A stretch of DNA of 64,000 nt from Tetraselmis striata (taxonomy: Eukaryota; Chlorophyta; Chlorodendrophyceae; Chlorodendrales; Chlorodendraceae). Positions 10,446 to 22,000 of the stretch are shown in pieces. The notes under the pieces were generated by a model. The model was given only the letters and a program-made list of their open reading frames with translations, ran no database searches and was not told where the DNA came from. A program made the position numbers and the translations under genes. Position 1 is the first letter of the stretch. Each line of letters starts with the position of its first letter. Location: contig VCJN01001626.1 in NCBI GenBank assembly GCA_006384855.1, positions 1 to 64,000 on the forward strand, written 5' to 3'.

Positions 10446-11273
10446 TATGACACGGGACATGCTCTACCGGTAGACCGCTCTACCGCCGTAACTTCTACAC
10501 GCACAGCGCACCGCGTCGGAAAAAGCAAATGGCGACTAGCCAATCACCATGTAGTATTTTCACTTTTCCAGTTCCTTTTTGAGCCCTCAGAACGGTATGA
10601 CACGGAAACAACTCTACCGGTCAAACTAGTCGCTACCGCCTTAATTACCGCCTTAATTACCGAGCATCGCAGGACCAGCCGCACTTGCTGCTCGGTCTCC
10701 TGGGCTCCAGTCGGTTGACCGCTGTCCGCCGCGACATGAGATCTAGATGGAGACGGGTCAGCGAGGCCAGCGGGGCGATGCCCTTCCGGTCGAAACACGC
10801 TAGGAGGCAGCGCCCCGCTGGGCGCACCGGATGGCGAGACGTGCCGCTGGGACAACGGCATGGCGCCCGGCGCCCACGGCGCCCGAAAGGATCCACACCT
10901 TGACTGGCCGCTTGACCGGCCGCCCGTGGCTCCTTGCGGGGCGATTCCGGGCGCGCAGCCATGGCCGTGAGGCGTGGGATCCGTGTACCGCCCGCACGAA
11001 GTTTCGGTGGGACTACAGGGAGCGGCGGGCGAGGGGTAGCGCGATGAAGGTGGATTCGCCAGCGACAGGGTGCCGCGTTCAAAATAGAGCGGTAGAGCGG
11101 GGGGTGGCATCGGTAGCTACCGATGCCACCCTACCGCCGAAATGCTAGACCGGTCTACCGCTCTAGGGGTGACCGCTCTACGGCCGAAATGCACTTTTTG
11201 CGACGTGGCGCGCTGTGCGTGTAGAAATTACGGCGGTAGAGCGGTCTACCGGTAGGGCCCGTCCCGTGTCATA
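10446..11273. mobile_element. 828-bp TIR element (non-autonomous, MITE-like)
   Basis: The ends are inverted repeats of about 80 bp, with 10446-10525 matching the complement of 11194-11273 (start TATGACACGGGAC). The motif CTCTACCG/CGGTAGAG recurs several times near both ends, like subterminal transposase-binding repeats. An internal partial copy of the terminus lies near 10597-10630. No transposase is encoded. I could not identify a clean target duplication. The superfamily is unknown; a hAT-like element is one possibility because of the subterminal repeats. Confidence 0.8.
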
Positions 11274-11299
11274 CATGCCTTATTTATGGACAGTATTAT

Positions 11300-11394
11300 A
11301 ATTACATGAGCTAGCAGCAGAAGGCGATATCGGAAATCACCAAAATAAAAGGGCAATCAGAAAGGTCCTCTACAGCGACTGCGGGGTGGAAGCA
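11300..11394 (-). repeat. 3'-end repeat of a probable non-LTR element
   Basis: A stretch of about 95 bp matches the complement of 55228-55325 almost exactly. Its outer 31 bp (AATTACATGAGCTAGCAGCA, continuing to GATAT) also occurs in direct orientation at 12605-12635. On the minus strand it follows the ORF at 11528-12445, consistent with a shared 3' untranslated end. Confidence 0.8.
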
Positions 11395-11527
11395 GTAACA
11401 TGAGAAGACGCAGAGTGGGCACGAGCACACGCATCAGACTTGGCCATCTGCACACCGGCAGAGAGAATGCCGCCCAGGGTACCATGCACGCAAGCCGAGA
11501 CCCGCTGCAACAACCCCCGCCGTGTTT

Positions 11528-12445
11528 TTATGACAGGTGCCGGCGGAACTCTGCAGGTTGGCTGGCGACAAAGTTTCGAAGTGCCTGAACGGATTGACCA
11601 CGAAGAAAGCAAGAGGTCGGGGCGGAAGGACCGCCAGGGAAGTTGCGCACAGCCAACAGCACCGCGAAGATGTAGACCACCGTCAAAGCGGACTTTCCGA
11701 GACGGCCGCGGTCCTCAACCACACAAGGGTAGTGCCGGTGAACACCCTGCACTGGGGCGGAAGACGCCCGGTCCGCTGCCAACTTAGCATGCTCCGCCTC
11801 GGTCGCCGCGATTCCCGGGATGCACCAGCGGGGGTCGTTGCTCCAAGTGGGGGTCGTGGAGGACACGCACGCGAAGTCGATCATGTAATCGCACGCCGCC
11901 CCTCCCCATCCCGCCAGCGTCAGGTCCGACGGCCGCGAGCGGTCCGCTGGGCGCAGCCCACTCGTCTCAAGGGTCAAGTCGCCGGCTCCCGAGCGGTCCC
12001 GGTCAAGCACAGCCCCCGCATCAATTGCCACAGATGCCCACAGATTCTTCAAAGCGGTATGCATGCGGTGCTTGTAGTTCGCTACGGGGCATATGGGTAG
12101 ATGATCCACGATGAAATCCGTAGCGCTCCGGTTCGAGCCATCCGTAGAGCGAAGCCTTAAGGGATCAATACCACACGTTGGGCCAGGGCAAGTGACAAGC
12201 GCGGAACCTCCGCGCGGGCAAAGGCCCAGTACCCGCGCAGCGGCGGCCGAATACGCAGCATGGGAAATCTTGCGGGCGGACTCGTGATCCGACTGGAAAA
12301 GTGATAGGGAGCCCGGCCCGCACGCGTTGTACATGCGCAGGGTATCAAGTCGCGAGGCCGCTGCACCAGTACGTTGGAAGCTGAGATCGAGGGCCACGAA
12401 GTCACGCAAGCGAATCGCACGGCTGAGGTGGCGTTGGACAACCAT
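11528..12445 (-). pseudogene. C-terminal part of a retroelement ORF, nuclease-like
   Basis: A 305-codon open frame on the minus strand has an ATG at its upstream end. It contains a pattern I associate with the domain downstream of the reverse transcriptase in some algal retroelement proteins: RPSDLTLAGW, then YMIDFACVS, an A..A..AK segment and a later P.VVEDRGRLG box. Together these resemble a PD-(D/E)xK-like fold. No RT motifs lie upstream, so the piece is 5'-truncated or it is a separate protein. About 130 bp downstream on the same strand is a 95-bp segment found again at 55.2 kb, which fits a 3' untranslated end. Frame, length and context are seen; the nuclease assignment is tentative. Confidence 0.45.
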
Positions 12446-12604
12446 GGTCGTGGGTTGATGGATGGACAGTATCCATCAGGATTTTAGAACCTGGCGCCAG
12501 CAGTATCAGCACCCGGGTACTGGTAGCGCGGGCCGCTTTTCACCGGCTTGGTTATGTTGATCTTTTCGTACTACTGTTAATCCTAATTAAACTTGGTTAA
12601 GCTT

Positions 12605-12635
12605 AATTACATGAGCTAGCAGCAGAAGGCGATAT
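12605..12635 (-). repeat. 31-bp copy of the 3'-end repeat
   Basis: It is identical to 11300-11330 and in the same orientation, so the pair flanks a 1.3-kb interval that contains the nuclease-like ORF. It may be a separate very short 5'-truncated copy or a flanking direct repeat. Confidence 0.85.
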
Positions 12636-12841
12636 AATCCTTATTTATCTGTTATTATTGTAAGCGGTTGATTGTTACTCGCCTTTTTTGTAATGCGCAC
12701 CAATGTCCGCAGTAAAAATACGTGCGATACCAGTACCTGTGCTCGTATCCTACAGGCAAGCGAATCCGAACACTGCCTCTGCCTCGCACGCCTTCGTCGT
12801 CGTCATACACGAGCACGGCGCCCGGTCCCCTCAACCCTGCA

Positions 12842-13009
12842 ATGGCACAAGAAGTGCAAGCGGTCACGATAACCAGCATCGCAGCGATTGTGTTGCTGCT
12901 GCTTTGTGCAGCCAGACCCGCACGGAGCTTAGCGGCCCAGTTCGACGCTTCGGAGCTACGACTAATATCGCACAAGAGCACCAACTGGCATGGCTTCAGC
13001 TCAACCGAA
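12842..13009 (+). other. candidate first exon with signal peptide
   Basis: ATG 12842 opens a frame with a short polar start and then a hydrophobic run (IAAIVLLLLCAARPARS), a typical signal peptide with a likely cut after ARS or nearby. A consensus GTGAGT donor follows exactly at a codon boundary (13010). It is placed in the cyclase gene because an extracellular receptor needs such a start and no other candidate was found; the link across the 950-bp intron is inference. 12640-12841 upstream holds no recognised gene. Confidence 0.5.
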
Positions 13010-16000
13010 GTGAGTTCCCACCCCACACCCCGCTGGAACTGCAATCAGTGTGGCCTCAGTCAGCCGTATCTAGCGAGCTCGTAGGACGGCGTGCTCATGC
13101 TATTTATCGGAATTGCGACGAAGCTCTGGGCGGGCAGCCGGGCACGAGGACGTCGCAGACAACATTTTTCCTTGGGGCGGGGGGGTGGGGGGGGGGGGGG
13201 GGGGGGGGCGGAGGTAACGCAATATCACCGCCGCCGCGCCACTATAGGTACTATACTTGTACTTCTGCGCCGCGCCGCCAAGGAAGCGCGGCAGTACCGG
13301 TACGGGTACCCTGTACTCATACACCGACGAGAACGCCTATTGCCCCCCCCCCCCCCTCCCGCCCCCCGGCCCCCGCCTCCTCACCCTTTCACCGCCACCA
13401 CAGTCATCACCGCCGACGCGGCAGCGTGTATAGCTTCATCACTTTGGCTTCGGCCCATATCTGTGCCCCCCCTCCCCCCCACCACCCCGCTCTATCTCCC
13501 GCGGCCCGCCCTTCGCTCGCGCCGGTTTTCCGGCAGGCGTCGTTCGCCAGCGCGCGACCGCGCACCTACGGGTACTGGTACGCCGCGCTGATGTAGTTTT
13601 CTTTTCGCCCCGCCGCCCGGCCGGCCGGGGACACACTACAGGACTGGCAGCAATGCTGCTGGTGCTGTATTTATTATATAAAATACCCTGTCGTACCGCC
13701 TGTACGGCTGTACGTGCTGCAGGGCTCTAATTTCCCCCGTGCGCATTTACCTCGTTTTAACCCTATGAAAACCGTCCCGAGGGCGGTGAAAGAAATCCCC
13801 CACCGCCCCAGATTCTTGGATGGCTACAAGCGACACGTCAGCAGACGTACCCCAACATATCGCCACGTACCATATCGTAACCGTACGTAGCCGATGGTCT
13901 GTTGGACTCCCTTCGCCACTCGAAGTTTATGCTGTCTGAGACCTTGCCGCATCGCGCAGGGCACGACCTTGGAGGCTTGGGTGAAATTCACTGACCTGAA
14001 CGTGCGTTGGAGCACGCTGCTGCAATATGTCACATTGAGCCCTACTGCCGGCAATGGCGAGGCTACGGTACGCGACAACGTCCACCCCTTCCCGTCGAAA
14101 TGCTGGTCCGGTCAGAGCTAGCTCCAGCCGCTCACCGCCTCTCAGCAAGGCGCGACCACGACAGCAGGCAATGCCGTTCTGAGCCTCCTCACTCGATCAT
14201 CGCCGGCATCATGGTCGAGCTGCTTGCGCATGCGGTAGCTCTCTGCCATGTTAGTAGGCGCACGGCATATTTCGCTAAGTAGCGCACTTCTTGTGGGTTT
14301 AAACTCGCAAATTATATCACGAGGGAAGTGCAGTTCTTCGGTGCCCCTTATGGTGTGTACACCTTGCAGTCCACGAGTCCAGGCAGTCATTCATTTCACT
14401 TGTTCGATTCAGAAATTATCATGGTCCCGATGATCCATGATTATCATGGTCCCGATGGTCCATAATAATATTTTCCGGATAGCACTGCCAAACTTTATTT
14501 TCCAAAATTTCCCTTGAATCGTGGAGGATGCGCCGTGAATGAAACACGGAATCTCGAGTAGGAAATTTTGGCAGAATAGTATGTACTATGTGATAGTGCT
14601 ACACGCCTACACTGCCACCCAAGTACGGCAGTACATGAATACTATGGAATATGGATTTCACTAGCACTGTATTCCAGCTGGGTGTTTTTTCCGGCTTTTC
14701 GGTGAAGTCATGCATGAGCGCTTCATCCCATGCACCACGGTCTGCCACAACTACTGTCCTCCAGTTGTCTTGGCTGGGAATTCTCTGCAGGGCTTTGCAA
14801 ATCTCATCAAATTACGGTCCAGGTATGTTTTTATAAATGCCACCGGTCTGTCCGCAGTCAGTCCGCACGATTACCGAACAGAGCCATGCTGAGAGGGTGC
14901 CCAGCCTGGTGTGTGGACATTAAAATCGTATCTATGCTGCACATTCCCGCACAACGTCTAGTATAGCGACTACCCTGAATTTATCTCACTCCTGGATGCT
15001 GCACTCTGGTTTACGAGACCTGCGATTTCAATGCTTGGCGATCAATGTGAACAGTACTTAGTTTAGGGGTACCCAATACCCCTCCTATGGCCCTGCTGGG
15101 GGACCGTTCAGATTGTCGGCGGCCCTCCCAGTTTCTCCTCCCTCCTCTCTCCCGAATGCTGTCTGTGCTAAATGTGCCTGCTGTGGGTGCGGCAGGCCCT
15201 GGACTTTGTGGTGGGTGGCTACCAAGGCATGACGGCAATGGGCTGGCGCCGCGGTGGCAGCAGGGCGTACTGCTACAACTGCGGCACAGTTTGGACCGAT
15301 ACCTACTGGCATCACCTCACCACTACTGTTGACTATGTTTCTGGGAATGTGGCGTTCTACGTGAATGGCACATTCCTCCACATGGTCCCCAATGCCATGC
15401 TTGAGAACAGCTTCCGCAGTATCCCTCCGCCAGGCGGCGAGGTCCTGGTAGGGCTATCCCTAATTGACGAGGGGGCGGGGCCGCTGAGGGTGTCAGAGGT
15501 GGCGTCAATGCTGTTGGACGAGCTCCGAGTTTACGACAGGCCGCTCACAGCCGATGAGATTGCAAACAGAGTATGGAAGTCGCCGCAGGAGGCCGGGAAT
15601 GCAGATAACCTTGTGCTGCACTGGGCCTTCAATGACCCTGACGGCACTCTCGAAGTGGACCTCTCCGGGAGAGGCGCACACGGACAGCGCGGCGCCTTGG
15701 ACAACAATCCTGGGGTGTCCCTCTGTTTCAACAGGCTTCCTCCCGCACCAATTAGGCCCCCAATGTTCAGCAATGGACCCCTGCTGACAGGGGCGCGCGA
15801 CATTGTGACGTTTGCGCCATCGCTGGGCGAGATTGTACCCCTTGTGGCCCTGGATCCCGCTAGCGAACCAGATGCTGCAATCCTGAGCCAGCCGGGTGTA
15901 GGAGAGCTGTTTCTGGAGGATACTGGCAACGGAAATCCTGCGCTACTCCAGTATCGCGCTCCGCTGGCATGGCCCTCCCCCCTCAGCAGTAGCGCTCTAC

Positions 16001-19000
16001 GAGCATCGTACAGTCTCGGGGATGGGCTACCGCGCCCGGTGCACGTCTTGCTACCACCTCCGTGCTCCGCGCCTCCACGCCTGCAGATGGCCGTGGTAGG
16101 CAAGCTGGCTGTGTTGAAGCTCGGCGGCATCTGCAGCACAGGCAGCCCTGTGCTTCCCGAGATCATAGCACCACCCACCGCTGGACGCCTCAGCACCTTT
16201 CTGCCGGGCCAGCAGACCTGGCCTTACAGCCTTGAGATTTTGGTGGGACAGAGATTCTACCCCCCCCCCCCCCCCCCTCCCCCCGGTGACCCTTCGCATA
16301 AGCTGGCTTTGGTCATTGTGCGCTAATACCCCCCCACCCCCCCCCCCCCCTTCCGGCTCTGCTGTCCCCTGCAACTGATGCAGCCCGCGTCAATTGGACC
16401 CGGAATAACCAACTACCCCGCAATAGTGGGCAATCAGCAGGAGGGTGTGGTTCTCTTCCAGCTGGATGCTAACCCACAGGGGGTGACGCTGCAAGACAAG
16501 ATGTTCAATGTGACGCTGCGCTATCGCTGGCTTGCGCCGGATGCCACCCCGGAAGTGAGCGAATTCATGGTTTCAGTGGAGCTGGTGCACGAGCCCCCCA
16601 AGATGGAGAGTGCTGTGTTTGAGGAGATGGAGAAGCGCCAGACGCGTGTGCAGCTACGCAGCGCTGGGCAGCACAGCCAGAACAGTGGCCCCACGCGCAG
16701 CCTGCGGTACCGCATCGCTCGATCACCTGCTTTTGGCACCCTCCACCAGGTAAATACCTGGGTCATCAACCCGATACCATGGTGCAATCCCTCTGGTGCA
16801 ATCCCTCCAGATTGCTGCATGAGGAGTGTCTGACCATGCAAATGCCCAACTCCCAGGATCTTGGCAGTGAGGCAGGTCCAGTCCGAGGCGAGACAGTGAA
16901 TGGCCTGGGCGACTCGCGACTTGCGCTACGCCAATTTGCAGACCGTGTTCCGCCCTACTCGCCAACTGGCGGCCCTGCCTTCTCCTCGCAAATAAACGTT
17001 GTATGCGACAGGTGCTGTCAGATGCAGGCCTCGTGCAGCCTGGAAGGCTGTATGGATGCTGGCTATGACAACCCCAAGATGTGCTTGGATGAGCAGCTCA
17101 AGTTGGGGGCGCTAACAATGTTGGGCCCGCCGCCTCGTGGATGGCCTGATGTTGAGAAGGAGGACCACATGTACTTTGACCGTCCGGGGTATTGGAGCCC
17201 TGAATGCGCAAACTGCGGACACGAGTTTATAGTTCTCGGCTTCCTGGAGCCGGTACAGCATCCCACACATTGCCTATGTTGACCTACTGTCGCACGTCCG
17301 TGCCTGTCCCAGTCTGCTGAGTGTGGCAGCTTTCCCTGAGTACTTTCCAGTATTCCGCTCATTCAAGGCAGTGTTCCGGATTGGGTCTCTGATAGCTTAC
17401 TTCTGGTGTACAGGTGTATGTTACTCAAATTGCAATATATGAGCTGTTTGCACCTGGCGCGGTGGTGCGCCTGAGCGTGGCGGCTGACTACGCTGGCAAT
17501 GCCACGGACTGGCGCACCATTTGGAGCGGCTATCCGGACACCACATTGGGGAATGGGGCGCGCACCTTTACGCCGCCTGTCTGCCCAGACACGGATGTGC
17601 GCGCACAGTGGCTTCGCATTGACCTGGACACCAGCCCCACTGAGGACTGGAACGCATTAGCTGGCGTAGCGGTGTTTGGCACGTCTGTGGGTGCGAACGA
17701 GTGGGTGAAGAGCCAAAGTGACCGCCTGATCTACGTGCCGACCCCGGGCGTGCTGTACGCCGGCGATACCTTTGCTGTCGTCACGTCAGACTGCTCCATT
17801 GGCGAGGGCCCGCCCCTGGACATTGTCATCCCTCAGCACTCTCAAGGTACCCGGGACATGGAGCACCTCGGAGCTCCGCTTGAGCTCACCGTTTCGCCAC
17901 GCAGCTCGATACGCATTGAGGCTCCACTGGCCGATGCGGCGGCACACCTGGCCGCCGCGCTAGGCGAGCCAGCAATCGACCCTGGAGAGTTCAGCGTGAC
18001 CGTGCTCCCGTCAGCGTGTTTTGACGTTGCTGCACGGGCTGACGCGTTTGGGGGTGATATCCTCCCTGCCGAGGACGCCGTCAATCCGCCCACCTGCGCC
18101 GCGCCGCTCCCAGAAGGGTCATCAATCACCCTCAGCGGCAGCCAGGCGACCTTCGTGCTCCGGCCGGCCATCCTTGGTGTACGTGGAGGCAATGTCACAT
18201 TAATTGCGTCTGCACGCAACGCTGTGTACTCCCTTCTTGTCACCGTCAGCGTGGTCTGCCCTGCCGGTACTCCCATCAGGGAGTGCGCCATGAGTCCGGA
18301 TGACTGCTTCCCCAACGAAAGCGACACCGACGAGCCTCTGGTATTTGATGCAAAGCAGCTTCTGTGCGCGGATGCTCCTGCCGCTAAAAGTGCTTCGAAT
18401 ACCATGCTGCTCATCATCATCAGTGCCGTGAGCTCGCTTGTGCTGCTTTCACTTCTGGCCGCCGCTGTGCTGGCCTACCGTCTGGTTAAGGGCGGTGGTA
18501 CGGTATGTGTTCTTTCCCTTCTGTTGCGATTGCAGCTGTTTCCCATGCTTCCTGTATGTTTGCTCAAGCTCAGTTATATATCTGTCTATGTGTCTGCACT
18601 ATTGTATCGCTCTGTCTACCTGGAAGATGTGGTATGAATGCCATCGTACATCATTTCGCCGATTCTGGGAGGTTTGTTATTTACTTCGATTAAGCATAAT
18701 TTAGGCAAGGATGTTTCCAAGTTTAGGGTTTGCCAGGCAGAACATTTCGTCCCCTTTGCACTGCACTAGTGCCACACCGTGTGTGTGTGTGTGTGTGTGC
18801 GTGCGCGCGCCTCGTTGCCTGCCGGTCTGTCTGTTCATAGTGTTGGATGGGGTTGCTTGTTGATGTGACCCTTCATTGCATGTTGGCCCCAACAGATGGG
18901 TGGGCTTCTGCACCTCAAACGGGGCCCACCCCAGGAAGGTGAAAGTCTGACACTGGTCATCACAGGTGCGCGCCTCGCAGCAAGATGGCTGCCTCCTTTA

Positions 19001-22000
19001 TTTGCCACGGGATTTTCCCTTGCTTCTGCATGCTCCGTGTGGCCAATAATTGCTCATGCAACGGCAACCCTGACACCCCCCCCCCCCCCCTTCTGTTTAT
19101 CTATCCCCTTTTGGCAGACATCCAAGGGTCCACCACCCTGTGGGACAGCTTCCCCGAGCAGGTTTGCACCATTCACCGTGCCCGCCTCCTGGTGGCTTGG
19201 CATGCCACACAGAGACCTCATTGTGGGAGGGGTGATATGGGCAGAGCGTCCCAAAATGATCGGACTGCTGTCATTTCATGCTGCGCAGTGTCCAAACCTG
19301 GCCACAACGTTTGCATGTGGGCTCTGTTATAAATGGCTGTACGCTATGCACTGTATTTGTGTGATGAAGCGAAGCATCTATTTTTAAAGAGAATGACTAG
19401 CGCCCAAGATACAGGGTTCAGGGCCCAGGAGGGGGTGAAGGGGGGTGGGGGGGGGGGGGGGGGGCATGTGCTTGGGCACTAGGCGCAATATATGCAAGGT
19501 TTCTAGACTGGCTAATGGCTGTCAGCTATACAAATTTTTCGCATGAACATATATGGATGAACTCAGTGTCAACCCACAGATATCTCTTGCTTTGCTGAGA
19601 GTGGCTTTCCTGAAAGTCAAGCGCTGAGATTGGGGTTACGGACTAAGCGCCTTTCGCAAGAGTGCATGGCGTGCATCGTATTGATAGCAGAATACCGCGC
19701 CCGGTGTCTTGGAAATTCTAGAATCGTAGGAACATACTACAAATGTGGGCAGGCGTTAAGCGTGTTGACTTGTTTGCCATTACATGAACTGACCCCCTTC
19801 CACTGTGCTTGGATGGTCCTCCAAGATGGCACGCGACATTGCCACCCACCATCAGGTCATGCGCACCGAGCTCGGCAAGTGCCGAGGCTACGAGGTGTCC
19901 ACAGAGGGAGACTCCTTCAAATGCGCGTTCCGCACACCTGAGGATGCTATCATGTGGTGCATCCTAGTGCAGGTGCCTATCCCACCTTTAACCTCGGTCT
20001 TGACATGCTTCTGCACGACACTGCCGTGTACCCGTTGCTGAAGTTAGTTCAAAGTACTTCTGCTATTTGTGAACATCGGGTTGTGTCATAGAGAAGCTAC
20101 ATTCTCTGAATTGAATTGGCTAATTTGAGGTACGGAAAATTGTGAAAGATCAAATAGTTCATTACATAATTTCTGCCTCTTGAAACGTGAGCAGCCATTG
20201 GCTTACACAGTGGCCTTTGTGCGCCCTGCTAGCCAGAGGCGCACTCAGTTGTCTTGCTCCTGACGCACTCCTGCACCCCTGCAGCTGCACCTTGTGCGCG
20301 CTGCGTGGAGCCCTGAACTAGAGGACGGCGGAGAGAGTGTGCTGTCCGGCAACCCTGATTGGGCATCTGTTGACAGGCCCGTCATCAGTGAAGACAATGC
20401 AGGCTTCCTGGGCAGGGCACTGGCGGAAACAGGTACGCCCCCACCTCCCTCGCTTCTCTGCGTGGTCTGCGCAACGTGCTCTGCTTGTACGACTGCCCTG
20501 TGCGTACCTATCTTTCGCTGTACGTGCGTCTGTGCTTGTTCAGTTGCACGCACTGAGCAAAATGGTGGTTGGATTGCCAGTCACTATGGCCTAATGACGA
20601 AGCATATCATTATGCGGGTCGCCTTTGGATATAGTCACTATGTTGCATAAAGGGTCAACTACTATAATTGCATGTTTTGCCGGAAAGTAGGGCGCTTCTG
20701 GGAATGCAAAGAAAGGTCATCAATGCATGCAATGAAGGCGCTAACAAACTATCGCACCTTAACAAGCACTAAATATCCTCTGTTTCTTAGGTGCATCCCA
20801 CGACATCCTGCGCGGGTTGAGCGTCTCCGCGCAGCGCACACGCTCCTCTGTTGCGGCTGCAAATGCAGCTGCCACCCCATACTCGATCAACTGGAGTTGC
20901 GATGAAACGGTCTCCACCCCCCCCCCCCCCTTCCCCCGCCCCTGCCCTTCCCCTCTCCCATCCCTCCCTCAGATTGCTTTGACTGTCACATTTTCATCTG
21001 GGTGAAGGGGGGGGGGGGGGGGGGCATCACAGGCATCCCCAACATAGTATGGCTTACGTCAATTGTGCCAGTCTTCTGAAATTCTTGACACATGCGCATG
21101 CGCATATTGTTGCATGTGCTGTACATGAATTCCATGCTGCACTTCATAATCGGCAAGGTCTGCTCATGTGACTCCATAAGGTGTTTGTTATGCCCTCGGC
21201 CAACAGCGGTTTCATTCAGCTATCTTCCTCTCTACCTCTGTGTGTGCTCGTCAGAAATGGTTATCCAACTGACTTGAAATAGCTCAAAGTTTTCCAACGC
21301 TTAATCTGGAAGCATTATATATTTGCACAACCTGTCCAGCTCAAACAAGTACGCACATACATCTCCGCAGGCTAATCCCAGTGTTTTAGTTGGTGATTGG
21401 ATCACATCACGACACGCGCCATTGTGCTGACTGTGTATGCCCGTCTACTAATGGCACGACGCAGCGTCTCCGTCTGTGCACTTTAAAGCACAAAGCCACA
21501 GGCGCCATCCTGCCAATATTTCGCGGGCTTCGGGTAAGGATGGGAGTCCACTCTGGCATTGCTGAGGAGGTGAGCGTCCACGAAAACACCAGGCGCACCA
21601 TCTATGGGGGCAAGGCAAGTGTTGCCCCCCTCCCCCCCCCCCCCCCCCCCCCCCCCCCGGCTCCCCACCTTCCCACCACTACCACCGCCCATACACACAT
21701 ACCCTCCACAACTAAACAAATGAGATAGATAGAAACAACAGAAAGTGCACATCCAGAAATGCGTGATACCCTTCAGATGTTCACTTTTTTACAGTTGCTT
21801 TTGGAACACAATATAGCAGTGGACCTCAAATAATTTCCTTGTGCGGAGTCATGCATCCTCATGTCCGCGACACTGTGAAATCCTTTGATGCCTTGCTGCC
21901 ACACCAATTACACTTCTGTTGCCGTTGGTTAATTGCGCCTTGTTCCTGCTTGGTATCCCTGCTTGGTGTGCTTCCTAAAGTTCCTGTAATAACGCAAGTC

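Noticed and set aside
18779-18810. GT/GC run as a regulatory or Z-DNA site
   Set aside because: It is a simple microsatellite in an intron; no further support.
20433-20650. Continuation of the cyclase frame past 20432 without splicing
   Set aside because: It runs into C-rich intron sequence without cyclase motifs; the GTACGC donor and the next exon at 20791 keep the phase.
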